Shown here piece by piece: positions 1 through 13,900 of a stretch of 64,000 bases of DNA. The translations under genes and the position numbers were made by a program. Position 1 is the stretch's first letter. Each line of letters starts with the position of its first letter. The notes under the pieces are model-generated. The model had not been told where the DNA came from, did not search any database, and was given only the letters and a program-made list of their open reading frames with translations. Origin of the DNA: Hymenolepis diminuta (Eukaryota > Platyhelminthes > Cestoda > Cyclophyllidea > Hymenolepididae); assembly GCA_900708905.1 (NCBI GenBank), contig CAADRB010000016.1, positions 314,929 through 378,928 on the forward strand. The letters are read 5' to 3'.

Positions 1-560
1 AAATCATATCTCCCCAATATTTTCCACATGGTTTTCGAGTCAGTGCAAATGCAGGTGCCTACGTCGAGACTCTTCAAATCATTGTTAAGCTGCCTTGGGT
101 CCTACGTCTACCATCAAGATTTGGCCCCGTCCCTTAGAGTTCTCAAAATCCAGAATTGGATGGCCGAGAATATTCATTGTCATGTCAGACCAAATTCATG
201 ACCGCCTCCTAACTATTCATAGATCTTAATCCTTTCGATTATTACCTGTGGAGCAGAACGTGAATGAAAGGGAAGTTAATAAGCATCCCCATTACACCAA
301 ATCCTTCTCTCATGGAAGCAATAGCCCGAGTAATGAAAGTCATGAAAAAAGACCACCTCATCAGAGTTTTCAGTCGCTTTCGGTCTCGGATTGAGTGAGT
401 AATAAAAGCTGAAGGAGGGCATATATAAAATAAAACCTAGATTATTATTATTATGCTCATTTGCTTAGCAACAGTTTTAAGTTTCAACCATTAATATTTT
501 CATTCCCTGTTTTTCTAAAAGTGCATAAGGTATGCTCAGATGCCTTACACACACCCTGTA
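1..560 (+). mobile_element. mariner-like transposon, 3' part (copy A, cut by window edge)
   Basis: The sequence translates piecemeal into the C-terminal half of a mariner transposase. The second catalytic Asp lies at 118-120 in the context DLAPS, followed by the NWMAENxH stretch. The third catalytic Asp region ([12 protein letters not shown]) begins near 222, but a one-base deletion puts it out of frame and a TGA lies at 199-201. The copy ends at the inverted terminal repeat at 541-560 (TTACACACACCCTG followed by TA). It is dead. It is identical to the matching part of copy B at 4761-5320, so it belongs to a larger duplicated block rather than to an independent insertion. Confidence 0.85.
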
Positions 561-1243
561 TCTTATTTCGGCACTCCGTGTAAATAAGTCCCATTGATAT
601 GATAGTATTTCTTCTTCTGAGAAGATTCGGATACTGCAAGATGAGGCAAATATTAAACTAATTCTAATTTTAACTCACAATTTCTCCTTTGATTATTCAC
701 TGTTGATTCTGATCGAATGAAACTCATTGTATTGTAATTTCATTTTGTTATTTAATATATTTATTAATGTTACGTAGCCTAACAATATGAGAAAAGAAAA
801 CAAGAGGGTTATTTTGTAAATAGTTTAACTATTCTATAAAGCCTTAACTACTTCCATCCTCACTTAACTAAAACATCTCTTATTATTCTTTGAAGACGGG
901 AAACTTTTTTCACTTGTTGACTCAACTAAAGAGATTTTTTCATTTTTAGGAGTATAATCTATTTTCTGCGTTACTCTGCTCCAAATGTAACATTTTTATG
1001 AGAAATGTGCATTAAAAATTGAAACTTGGTAAGCTTAGCTTTCTGATAGTATTTTAAAATTTAATATTTCGATTATTGACATCTATTGCTATTCATAAGA
1101 TCGATACAAACAGAAATATTTTGAGAGAAGGCCCCCTAATATGGATAATATTTAATGATGATTAATCACAATTACGTAATATATCGAAAATTAACAATAA
1201 ATTCCAAATAAATAAATAAATAATGAAACAGGTAGCTGATTGA
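1..1243 (+). repeat. Near-identical 1.24-kb direct duplication, copy 1
   Basis: The block matches 4761-5999 base for base wherever I compared lines. The only difference seen is one extra AAAT unit in the short tetranucleotide run near 1208-1222. Identity stops after GCTGATTGA (1235-1243). The block contains 560 bp of mariner plus about 680 bp of non-mariner flank, so transposition alone does not explain it. The left end lies outside the window. Confidence 0.95.
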
Positions 1244-1707
1244 TTAAAACTTGTAAAGTCTATGTTGTTCCAATTGGCAATAACATCAATGAAAATTAAA
1301 ATTTACATTAAGAGACTGCTTTCGCACAAACATTAAATAATGAGTAAAATCGAGCTAATATCTTTACAAGAAGATAAATAAACCGAAATGGTACTGTTGA
1401 ATGGACATACATTGGAAATTACAAAATATAATAGTGCAAAATGGAAAATATATAGATGAAGACAGAATAAACAGATACGGAATAAATTAGATAAGGAATG
1501 GAGAATATTCGGAACGATAAAGAAAATGCATTAACAAAAACCATTTTGATTGTTGAAGATATGTTCAATTCATTGCACTGGTTAGGAGAATGGATTACCT
1601 AAAGAAAATATACAAACATCAGTAGTGTTGTGTTAAAATGCTACTAATAGAATATGAGGTCCTACTTGGAACTGAGATGAACTACCACGTCTTTACCATT
1701 GGCCATT

Positions 1708-1989
1708 CTAATTGGGTTCAAATTGCATTGACTGGGGAGGCGTCAGCGTATGTGGAGGGGGGGTCTCAGAAGGTGATTCCTGATTGTAGGAACAAGGAAC
1801 GGGGTTGCGTAAGAGAGATAGGACTTCAGCATCCGCACGCACACCTTCAACAAAATCAGCGTAGGAAATTAGTTCGTCACCGTCTCGATCCATTGCTGCA
1901 AAGAGACGTTTTGTTCGCAGCTCAGGAGTGGACTCTTCTGCTGGCATTTCACGTGCTACTACGGTTGGTCCAATCATCTTGTAAATTGC
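1708..1989 (-). CDS. Calcium sensor gene, exon 3 (terminal coding exon)
   Basis: The acceptor is CTAG at 1993-1990 and the reading frame opens with AIYKM. The exon encodes the linker, EF-hand 4 and the C-terminal tail, and ends in TAG at 1710-1708. The tail after SLLRNPV is rich in Pro, Ser and Thr ([13 protein letters not shown]) and has no counterpart in typical family members. No AATAAA lies close downstream on the minus strand, so the 3' end of the transcript is not located. Confidence 0.9.
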   Translation of the reverse strand, partial: AIYKMIGPTVVAREMPAEESTPELRTKRLFAAMDRDGDELISYADFVEGVRADAEVLSLLRNPVPCSYNQESPSETPPPHTLTPPQSMQFEPN

Positions 1990-4900
1990 CTAGAGGTAAA
2001 CAAAATAAAATCAAGCTACTCATTGAAATTTCAGTAGAAATGATGTACATTTTAGAGAAAGTTAACTACTTTCGAGCTTGAAGCCGGTTGTAAGCACTTT
2101 TCCAATGTTATGGATAGCAAAATGTTAATCGCGATGCCACATCATTATAATATGTGACGAAATATGTAAAAGAAAATTTTTCAATACTCAATAAAAGTTT
2201 AAAATTAATTTCGGTGAGGCAAGGATTACTGTAAACCGGCTACATCACAAATATATCGAAGATAAGTAAACTATCTTTCGAGGAAATTGTCCACTTCCGT
2301 TCAAATAAATATAGCTTAATGTGGGTTCGAAATAAGTTATTAGTATTTTCCAATAATTGTATCAAATCTCAGTTGCAATTAATTAGTTTTAAATAATAGA
2401 CCAAGGAAATCCGCGCGAAATAAATTAAGGACGAAGAGGTTAATTGAACTGATGTACCTGGAGATCTAGCAAAACAGTGTAGTTCCAGATATTCATTTTT
2501 TTCAGAATCAGAATCGGAACAAAGATAAATGAAATGGATAATTAGGAATTATATTTGAATGCACACATTTGTCCCAGTATCCAGTGCCATTTCACCCGGT
2601 AGCCTTCAAAATTAAGCTCCACTTAATCTTGTTTTCTTCAAATATTGAGGGACAAATATCAATCGCAAATCATTAAGTGTAACAATGAATGCCAAACGTC
2701 GAACAATAACTTAGAATGTTCCTTCTGTTAAATAGACTAATCTAACGAGAGAGAAGAAAAAAACTATAAATACATCTATTTTCATTCCTGTTTGCATTAA
2801 CCATCATAAGATTAGCAGCGTAATGGCTGTTATTGTTTCAGTTCGGAAAAAAAGATTCCAAACATCGGTAAAAAATACCTTTAACCAATTGTATTATAAA
2901 TTTCGAAACAAAACAAAAAAAGAAACACAATCACGGAAGTGCCCCGAATTAAATGAACAGAAATTCAGGAAATCGAGAGTCTTACTTAATTTAACTCCAA
3001 AATTTATTAACTTTACTAACTTTTCACTTAAAATGTATTTTCGAACACCAAAACTGCTGTAAGCTTCGGGATTAGATACTGTTCACGTACTGCTTTGATA
3101 TTCCTACTTCCCAAAATATTGAAAGAACAACAATGCGATACTAGAAATGTTATATTTGATGTTTTATTCTTAATAACTGCCTCGACGTACCTAAATAAAC
3201 CGACAACAGTAAATTTGACCCCTTATCGCAAATTAAATGCAGTGGGAACTGAAAATTGTGATTGATGAACTGGTTAACCAATCAGGTATGCCTTAGACTC
3301 GAAAAGGCAAATGAGATCTTGGCTGCCACTAGGATCTATTAATAGAATGTGATTGAATACGTGCTCAGAAAGTTTTCAAACGTTAATTTCAAGAGTGTAA
3401 GTTCTACTGACTCTAACTGGTTTGACTTTAAAACAGGAAACTGGTAATTTAAAAAAATCATAAAAGAGTATCAAGAGATTTCTAATGCTGACATTTAGTC
3501 AACTTCCTAATGTAAATTCGAACAGTGACTATACAAATTTGATAAAATTAATAAAAAGGAGGAAAATAAATAATAAAGAAATGAAAGTGTAAACTTGACG
3601 AAACTTCAACTTCATCTGTAAACAAATTGTTTTGGTTGGCATTTTTTGAAAATTCCATTAGTAGCACCTTATAAACAAATTAAATTATTGCATGTTAAAT
3701 ATGCAGTGACTGAAAGCTAGGACAAAAACCGGCATCATAATCGAGTCCATCTTCAAAATTAGAAGTCAGGGGTTCAATATCTATCCGCGCAAGATTCAGA
3801 ATTTATTTAAATTGAGGAAAAATGTGCCAACGGAATAGTGTCTTTTTTAAATTTTCGCAAAAACTTTATGGAAACAGATTCGGTCAAAACCAAACTGTCA
3901 ATCAAAAAATTCCCCGATAGACCCTCAAAATAACTTAAACATTGAACAGTTTACCACGCTTGTTAAAATAAAACCAATATATTTATAGACCAAAGTAGAA
4001 AAACGGGAAAATTTTTCATAGGTACGAGTAATGAAGCAAGATGCAAGAAGTCATATCTTTTCTAAGAATTTCTATGAAAGTAAATATAACACGAGGCTAT
4101 AAGCAGACCTCAAGTGAGACTGGATTTAAAATGAACGCCTTTCACATACCTCATGAAGACGGTAGTATTAATCAACTGCAACGCAACATTTATGAGTCCT
4201 TATAAGGATTCATTAATTTGATTAGTTACACTCTCAAATAAATAAAGCGTGCATGAGGTATCTGAGGACACTTATATTTTTGTAATTTAAACAAATCCTA
4301 TGATACTTCATACTTATTTAAATCAGAAGATCTCATGACAGATACTACTATAACTCATGAAACGAAGACACACTGTAACTCTAATAATATCTATAAAAGC
4401 GAAACACAGCAAATCAGAAATGAGATTTCCAAAAGTCGCCAGATCTTCCGTCTGCAAAGTTAGAAAGGAGCTGAATGAAAACGATGGAGATGAATTGACC
4501 ACGAGCTCAAGAGAAAAAAGGAGCATTGTTAACACTCTGCTGACTTACTCAGAGCACCTGAGTTTGTCAGAAGAGTGCATGGCATGATAGACCTCGATTT
4601 TTCTCCGACGAAAAAAACCTCCACCAGGATCAAAAAAGTCAATCTAAGAAATGAAAGATGGCTACGTGCAGACCTCATTGAAGTTCCAATTGTTATGCAT
4701 GCGCACGAATTTTCCAGCAACAATGATGGTTTTTTATGTTTTTAGCAGTGAGGGAGAGAAAAATCATATCTCCCCAATATTTTCCACATGGTTTTCGAGT
4801 CAGTGCAAATGCAGGTGCCTACGTCGAGACTCTTCAAATCATTGTTAAGCTGCCTTGGGTCCTACGTCTACCATCAAGATTTGGCCCCGTCCCTTAGAGT

Positions 4901-7900
4901 TCTCAAAATCCAGAATTGGATGGCCGAGAATATTCATTGTCATGTCAGACCAAATTCATGACCGCCTCCTAACTATTCATAGATCTTAATCCTTTCGATT
5001 ATTACCTGTGGAGCAGAACGTGAATGAAAGGGAAGTTAATAAGCATCCCCATTACACCAAATCCTTCTCTCATGGAAGCAATAGCCCGAGTAATGAAAGT
5101 CATGAAAAAAGACCACCTCATCAGAGTTTTCAGTCGCTTTCGGTCTCGGATTGAGTGAGTAATAAAAGCTGAAGGAGGGCATATATAAAATAAAACCTAG
5201 ATTATTATTATTATGCTCATTTGCTTAGCAACAGTTTTAAGTTTCAACCATTAATATTTTCATTCCCTGTTTTTCTAAAAGTGCATAAGGTATGCTCAGA
5301 TGCCTTACACACACCCTGTATCTTATTTCGGCACTCCGTGTAAATAAGTCCCATTGATATGATAGTATTTCTTCTTCTGAGAAGATTCGGATACTGCAAG
5401 ATGAGGCAAATATTAAACTAATTCTAATTTTAACTCACAATTTCTCCTTTGATTATTCACTGTTGATTCTGATCGAATGAAACTCATTGTATTGTAATTT
5501 CATTTTGTTATTTAATATATTTATTAATGTTACGTAGCCTAACAATATGAGAAAAGAAAACAAGAGGGTTATTTTGTAAATAGTTTAACTATTCTATAAA
5601 GCCTTAACTACTTCCATCCTCACTTAACTAAAACATCTCTTATTATTCTTTGAAGACGGGAAACTTTTTTCACTTGTTGACTCAACTAAAGAGATTTTTT
5701 CATTTTTAGGAGTATAATCTATTTTCTGCGTTACTCTGCTCCAAATGTAACATTTTTATGAGAAATGTGCATTAAAAATTGAAACTTGGTAAGCTTAGCT
5801 TTCTGATAGTATTTTAAAATTTAATATTTCGATTATTGACATCTATTGCTATTCATAAGATCGATACAAACAGAAATATTTTGAGAGAAGGCCCCCTAAT
5901 ATGGATAATATTTAATGATGATTAATCACAATTACGTAATATATCGAAAATTAACAATAAATTCCAAATAAATAAATAATGAAACAGGTAGCTGATTGAG
6001 AATATATTTTGCAACTAAATGAAGTAAAATCATCTATAAATGCATAGGCGAGTGTGAAACAGTAGATAATTTCAGAAATGAGGATGAAATCAACGCGTAA
6101 ATCTTAATTAATAAATTATAAGGTTTTAAGGAAAATCAGGATTAAATTCCACAACACAATACAAAAACACTAATTGAAATCATTGGTCGTTAAAATACTA
6201 GGCAGACCTCAACGTTCACAAAATAATTAAATATGAAAGTCCTATCTTCTGAAAGTATTAATGAGATATGTTCAGTAGGTCAGTGAGGTAGGGCACATTT
6301 GAGTCTTTAATTATGCACTTCGAGAGAGCTATTTTTCTGTTCCGAATGGAGAAATAGAATATTAATTTGTGCAGTCCTTTTAATGTTAAAAAATTCACCC
6401 AACTCAAGGACTATCTATTAGGCATTAATGCCATTTATGAAAGCACATTTAAATTAAAAGTGCAATGTCTTCTATTTTTAATGGATTTCACTAGATTAAG
6501 GCCAATGTAAGCTTATCTTCATTTAGCATCATAAAGTATCAAACAAGATGCCAAAAATAGAGCTTGAACAGGGGGCGGAGAACAAGAGAACTTTATTGCC
6601 CAATCCAGAACGCGATTGGCTAAATATTTCATCAAATCAAAATTGTCATTACAATGAAACATTTACGATGCATCATTTGGACGATTAACAAAAATAAACG
6701 AAAGCATTAGCTTAAATACCTAATAGGGAATGGTTAAGGCACCAACTATATTCCACAATACCATTTTAATTCTAATAATCAATGGGTTTCAATGCATAAT
6801 AAAAAGAGTTCTTGGTTTCATGATAAATAAGCAGTGACTAAAGAAGACTAGCGGTCAAAAAATTGACGACAGAGCTTTAAAGCCCAAGATAGAGGTTTGG
6901 TAATTTAGAGCATTTTGGACAGTTGGGTTGAATTTTTAATGTTTAATGCCGTAAAGAAGCAGAATTGGAACATTTTAATGTAGTATTTCCAATAAAAATA
7001 TTAAATTTTACGTCAATTAAAAGTTATTTATTTGGTATTGAAAAAACATGGAAGTTATAGTTGAGTTTTTATTTTCAAACCTTAATTTCAGTGGTACAAA
7101 CTAATGTCTGTAATTGGGAAAATGAGTAACCACGACGAAATGTGAAAAAATAAAATGGGGCCTATTTTTTTAAGAGATTATCAAATTTTTTCTACAAAAT
7201 ACACAAATTGGAGATAAATCTTAGCCAAAATTTAGTGAGCAATGATTTATGCAATATTTGCACATTTTAGTGCTCTTTCGATTGTGAATTCATTCACAAG
7301 CGTTTTTTGTTCAAATGAAGTGTTCCAATTCAACTTTCAAACTAGCTACTATTGCAGTTTTGTCCTAAATATAAATGATTGCAACCAAAATTCTAAAAGT
7401 TCTTAAGTTTATTTTTATTTTAGTGACTGAAATTTAAACTCATTAAGATAAGCGACATTCAAATAACAGTGTTGAGCCGTGTTGGAACAAATCTAAGCTG
7501 TTCATTGACATGCTGGACCAAGGAAGGAGTACTTCTCCTTTTACGGTAATAAAAAGTAGCGCTCTTCATAGTTAATTCGCAAATCGGGATCAATTGACTT
7601 CCTAGTTTGCCGGAAATATAGAAGTGGATTTGATCTTCAGGAAGAGCAGTAATCAATAAATGCATTCAGTGAACCGAATCAGTTCTGTTTAGGACATCGA
7701 AAATATTCGGTTCTATTCCATCTAGATAGATCTACCATCTATTGAAATATGCATCCATCCACTATTCATAATGCTAAAGTCACTTACTGTGGGGTATAAG
7801 ATACTACTAAGAAGGCTGATCCCATTTGAGGAAAATAATATAGTTTTCGGATTCCAAAGAAATGTTCACAATTACCCTATTTTAGCTGGTCCGTGGATAT

Positions 7901-10900
7901 ATACAATATTCGTAATCTGGGTCCGACTCACCCACTGATGAGTGCACAAAAATCTACCGCATACAAACACTAAAGATAAGAGGTATCGCCATTCTATTTT
8001 TTAAACTCGGTCAATTTTAGCATGTGCCTTCTTATGTAATCAAATGAATTTGAACTGGATTGAGATTAAGGGTATGCAAATGAATACACACCTTCTTAAA
8101 ACTAAAACCACATCAACTTTCACCCACTAGCTTCAAAGCCAAGCTCTAACCGAACGCACATAGCAATCTTAAGGAAATGGGTCTCAAAAGACTAACAGAC
8201 GCTAGTAGCATTTAGGGCCGAAATCGTCCAGTTCACACTCTTCCTTCAGCTAATATTATATAAAAAACTAAAAATCTCTGCGCACATATAGCACTTTGAT
8301 ACTATCTTTATTTAATTGGACTAAATATAATATAATGCAATGTAGCGTCAAGATTAGTCACCGTTTATCGGATTTCATAAACTTTGCTATTAATATGTTC
8401 TCAACCATTCATCAACATTACCTGAGTGTACGTACACTTCGTTTCCTGAAAATACAGACGAGAAAACAGGTTTACTCATACGCGGTGATAATCAAACTTA
8501 TTAATGTGTATAATTATGCGCAATCAAATTCTCAGTGTTCGACTCCTGGTCAATGAAACTAAGGTGATTACGGGTTTAGCCACAAAGATAATGACTAACG
8601 CTTTGATATAGAAAATATAAACGCCAGAATATAAACAAAATTTTGCCTACAACCAACGAACTTATCTTTCCCTCCCTTCTCCTAACTTAATTTAAGGCGC
8701 AAAGGCCAACGAATGAAGAAACAAAATTATTTACTTTAACAAATACCTTTAATAAAATCCGAAATTTAGACAAACACAGATGAAATTAAAAGTGTCTTAA
8801 GCCTAAAAATTTAATATACGCCTCATATTTTAAAATGATATTTTGCAGCGATTCTAATTATTTTCGAAAATAAATGTTGCAATTTGAGTAACAAGTTCCA
8901 TCAAATGACAGCTATTCAAAAGGGCTGTAAAACTGATGATATCCACTTGCGAGGTAATTCGTATCAATAACCAACTGGCAAATTACCCTACTCACTCATT
9001 TGACACAAAGTCAAATTAAGAATGACTAAATTCTCGCAAATTTAAAATTATTCGCTCTTTCCAACAAATTTCCTTATTTAAACTCACACATGATATATCG
9101 AGAGAATATATTCAAGGCTTATCAGTGCATATCGAGTGAGATTAACAAAATAGACCGTTAGGTGAATGAAAAGTTATAGTCGAAAAAAAAGATTCGCAAA
9201 CTTCAATTTTCCTTTCAGAGCATTAAAAGCGATAAAGAGATGCTAAAAAATAGAGAATGATAATAAGCATTCATCTTAGAAGAAATTAAGTCCACGATTT
9301 TATGAAAATACTAAATGAGACGTCCTTGTTCTGGAAGGACTGGATTACCTTCCTTAGCCCCTATTTGCTTCAGTCAGTATCAAAACATATATAAATACTA
9401 AGAGTATTAAGAATACAGGTAGGTGACAATTAGACTTCCATAATGATCACAATAAAAATTTATTAGAGAGATGATCTAAAAATAAGACAAATAAAAATAA
9501 GAATTTCATTAATCTCTTCACACAAGGGTGAGAACAGAAAGAAATAAACGAAGTCTTGGTTGGAAAACGAAAGAGGAAATTGAATGGGGAGGAGGCAGAA
9601 ACTAATTCGTATTAAAAAACTTGCGTTTTATAAAACTGGATTACTAGATAAATGTAAATGAAAACAATTAAGTGGCTATTAGGATTTGAATTTCTGAATG
9701 ATTACAACACTCAAACTCCATTTCACAGTTGACTATTTCTGTGGTTACAATAGACAACAGATGGCAATCAAAACCTGGCGATTGGAAACGATAAGATCTC
9801 GATAACAGCATCCACAAGCAATCTGGGAGGGTGTTTGTAGATGCCGATTATCACGAGGAGACATCGACGACCAGTTATGACTGATGTATCACGAAGAAAC
9901 GTTCGTATAAAACATAAATTAGGGTGACTTTCCCAACCACCTCCTAACTGATCTAGCGACATGAGTGACTTGACTTATTCCTTCATAACGTCATAATAAT
10001 GCAAATTTTTTATAAATAGGGATTCGAATCGTCGTCATAATTTTAAAAAATGGCTTTAATACTGATGGGAGTCTTCCTAAGAACTCGGTTTCCATATGAG
10101 ACAATTTGTAATAAATACAACAGCCGATCACAAGAATTCAAGCAAAAGACTAAAAATTCGCGATATTTCCGCTTGATGGATTACAGAGAACAGGTTTGAA
10201 ATTTATCAGCTTAAACTCATTAGTTGGAATGACCATTCTTAGGAATTGATAATGAAACAAGGCTGCACATATTACATCTCTCTATAATAAGCACTGAAGG
10301 AAGTTTTGTTTAGAGGCATTAATAGCGATAAAGGATTTTCTCGGATATTAAAAATGACAAGAGAATGAAAATAAACCATCTTTTCACCCAACTGGATAAG
10401 CTTAGGACGATGGGAAAGAGAGCAATGAGATATGTAATTATCGCCCTAACCCTCTATTTTCTCAAATCAGGATAAAAGGCATTGGGGAGAAAAAGATATC
10501 TGAGTAATTTTATTAGAAAAGCTCGATTTATAGATACTGTAGGACAATAAGTTGAATCTTTTGTAACTGATAAAACTTTTAATAAATGCTAAATAATATA
10601 TATTAAATTCTTTAAAATAGTTTACCCAAATAAATTGTTCAGTTTTGAGATCCGAGGTAGTAATCACTATGATGTAAACTTTTCCACAAAAACTGATGAG
10701 TATTTTGCAACTAGTGCGATATTCTATAAATTATGCAATCATAGAGACTAGGTTCGAAACTCATTATCTTACAGTCATTGAATGAAATGACAAACAATAA
10801 AAATCAATACTTATTTAAGAAATTGTAGAATAAAAATTTCCAATTCATATCCCCTTGAGTTAAAGATGGAAAGAAAAAACTATTTTCCTCCAATGCACTT

Positions 10901-13900
10901 CTAGAGACAAAAAGATTTCTACAAGATGAAAAAAAAATGATAAAAATAAACATTTCAGTAGGAATTAAGTTTAACCTGTTCATACGGAAAGTAATAAATG
11001 AGGTGACTTTGTCTTCTCAAGTTGGAATCACCCATACCATCCTATATTGCTTCAATTAATGGCGAAAGAGCAGAAGGAAATCAAAGGTATTTAAATGAAA
11101 GCTTGTATTAAGATCGGTAGTTAGATTTAAATACCTGAAAATTCATCGCAATATAATTTATGAAATTACGTTAAAATGCATTTTCCAAAAAAAAGCGCTC
11201 AAATATGAATTTCATGTTCGTAGTCATTATGGAAATGGATTTTTCCCCAAACGGAAGTCATTTGGACTGCAGCCAAATGCTCCCAAATTGCCCAAAACCT
11301 ATGGTAACTTTAAATAGCTTTGTAACCGGAAAGCAATTTAAAGTAAGTAGTTTACAGTAAAATATTAGTCATGTTGGCTTCTAAAACCATCATAAAATGA
11401 ATAATAATGAAAACATTCTCATTTCATCGGATAAGTAAATATGGAAATCAAGAAATGCAGGGAAAAAACAAGCATATCAAGTTGCCACGCTTTCCCAATG
11501 CCTGAAATCTAAGAACTCCTTTTGCGATAAAATTGCAGTTTTCATATGATATATATAATAATATTATATTTGATATATTATTTTAAAACGGTATGAATAA
11601 CTCCCCAAATAAATGGACCTGCTAATAGGCTTTATACATAGCGTGCATAAATCCATCTTGAAATTTCAAATTTGAAGTGATGAATAACACTTATTCATGA
11701 TTAAGAAATATTGCAGCTCTTTGTAATAAATCTGTAATACTTGAAGTAAAATTGCTGCGATGTTTATAGTTGATTTTTAAATTCAAGGCGAAGCAGTGGG
11801 CTTTAGCTTAAAATTGTAAATTACATGAACTAGCAATTAGAACTCAGAATACAGGAAAATGATTGATTTGACCCCATTGACCTAGAACAGAGCTGATTAG
11901 AATGACTGATTTTAAGACGTTACTGGAAATGCGTATAATCTACTTGCCAAAATTTGGAAAATTTATTATTTTCACTTTAGTATTTAAAGTAACTGCAAAG
12001 AAACTAAATTAACCTTGTTCAACCTTTTCACGTGAACATTGAACAAAATGTACAAACAACACATATTCTTGGAAATTAGTTTTTTGTTTCTTTTTCTTAT
12101 TTGAATGGAAGTTGCCTATTCGCAATTTTTATGTTAAAATTTGGAGAAAAAAATATGACAATTTGATTGCATAGACGCAAGCGAAGCTGACGACAAAATG
12201 TATCTAGATATAGGAATATTACCCAAATTAAGACCCCATTGTATCTTTCTATACTAAAGAGGTTACTTCGGACCTGATTTCTGTTTCTATCCCCTTTGAT
12301 TTACAAGGATACTGAGATCTTCACTGTTGGAATGTCATACAAAGGAGATGCAAAGTGTGAATAATACCTACCCCTCAAATTATTTACGCCGGAAATATCG
12401 TTCATTGCGATACCGTTGAAAAGAAAACAATAATTTAAAATTTAGTTTAGACTATGACCAAATTAGTTAATCACGACACAATTTATTCCAATTTCCACAA
12501 AGGAAATCTCAAGATCTCATCATGAAATGTTATAAATGAACACAAGAGTGCCTACAAACATGCCCCAACTCCAGATATTAGAAGTTAATCTCCACGAGTG
12601 GAAGCATTTAATAAACATACGGTGATTATTAAAATTTGAACTACAAATATGTGTGACTTCCCAGCCACATTCATATTCACCGACTTATACAGTTTACTCG
12701 ATTGTTTTCTTCCTACATGAGACTTCTAAGAATTATATTCGAACAACTTCCTATGATAGCGATTGCCGGTATTTTAAGGGAAAATTAAGCTAAACGGTGA
12801 AAACAAAATAATAATGGCACAAAAAAATTAGGAGTACACTTTTTAATTAAAGATGAAAAGTAATAAAGATGGTTATAGACAGTCTTTTAACGAGATGAGA
12901 ATGGGAGGGCAAATGTTATAAATAAAGCATCCGAATCGTATTTCAAAATATATATGAGATGGAACTAATGGTGACGCCAAATGCAATTGCTGGACAAAAA
13001 GAAGATACTTTTTATCCAAGAAATTTAAAATAACAATTTTGTTGCCGCTTTAAATTTTATTTACTCGTTATTTACTAAACAGTCTTTTGGAATAAAAGAA
13101 ATACTGTTAGGGTAAATCTGTATTACTATTCACTTGCGGCCTTCGAAGACTTTTGGTAGGCTAAAAAGCTATAAAAGTGTGGTATTGTAAATTTAACTCG
13201 CCATCAACTTCAACAGTAGTAGTATACGAATTAACACGACATCTAAACAGCGGAATATAATTCTAGAGATTTGAATAACCTGAAGAATACATTGACACAT
13301 TAATGAAATAACGGTACTATCGGAAAGTACGTATAAAGCGAGACACGCAGGCAGACAGGCGGAAATATTCATGCGTCACGGAGTTCTTTATATGGAGAGG
13401 ACTTCATGTGAATATATCTTTAAATTTACCAATAGGGGAGGTGAGAAATTAACTACATACATAATGGGTTGAATATTAACTTGAAGTAAAGATATAGTAA
13501 AACTCCACATATAGAATGTGAAAGTGAAGCGACCGTGTCATGTTGACTTGAGTAAGAAATCGATATTAACACATGTGGAGAAGCTTGGGGTAAGTGACAA
13601 TATTTGGCTAATTCAGCAATAAAGTATAGGATTCAAATTACCAAAAATCATGTGTTTACTTGAATCAGAATGAAGAAGAAAAAATCATATCTTAGTTAAC
13701 ATTTCTGTCTGAAAACGTAATAGAAAGCTCTTTAAGAGAGAGTCATCAAGAGACATTAAAACTAGACCTTGACCCAATCAAATTAGCAGGGAGAAGGCTT
13801 ATAGACAATTAATTATTTTAGATTACCATTTATATAAGTAACGATCAAATCACCATCGAACAGGTGACAGTTCCGTCCAAATTAACCGTTAAGATGTTCC

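Noticed and set aside
1638..2081. 147-codon plus-strand ORF
   Set aside because: It overlaps the last exon of the calcium sensor antisense and has no domain.
4651..4848. 65-codon ORF in mariner copy B
   Set aside because: It is a broken fragment of the transposase in and out of frame.
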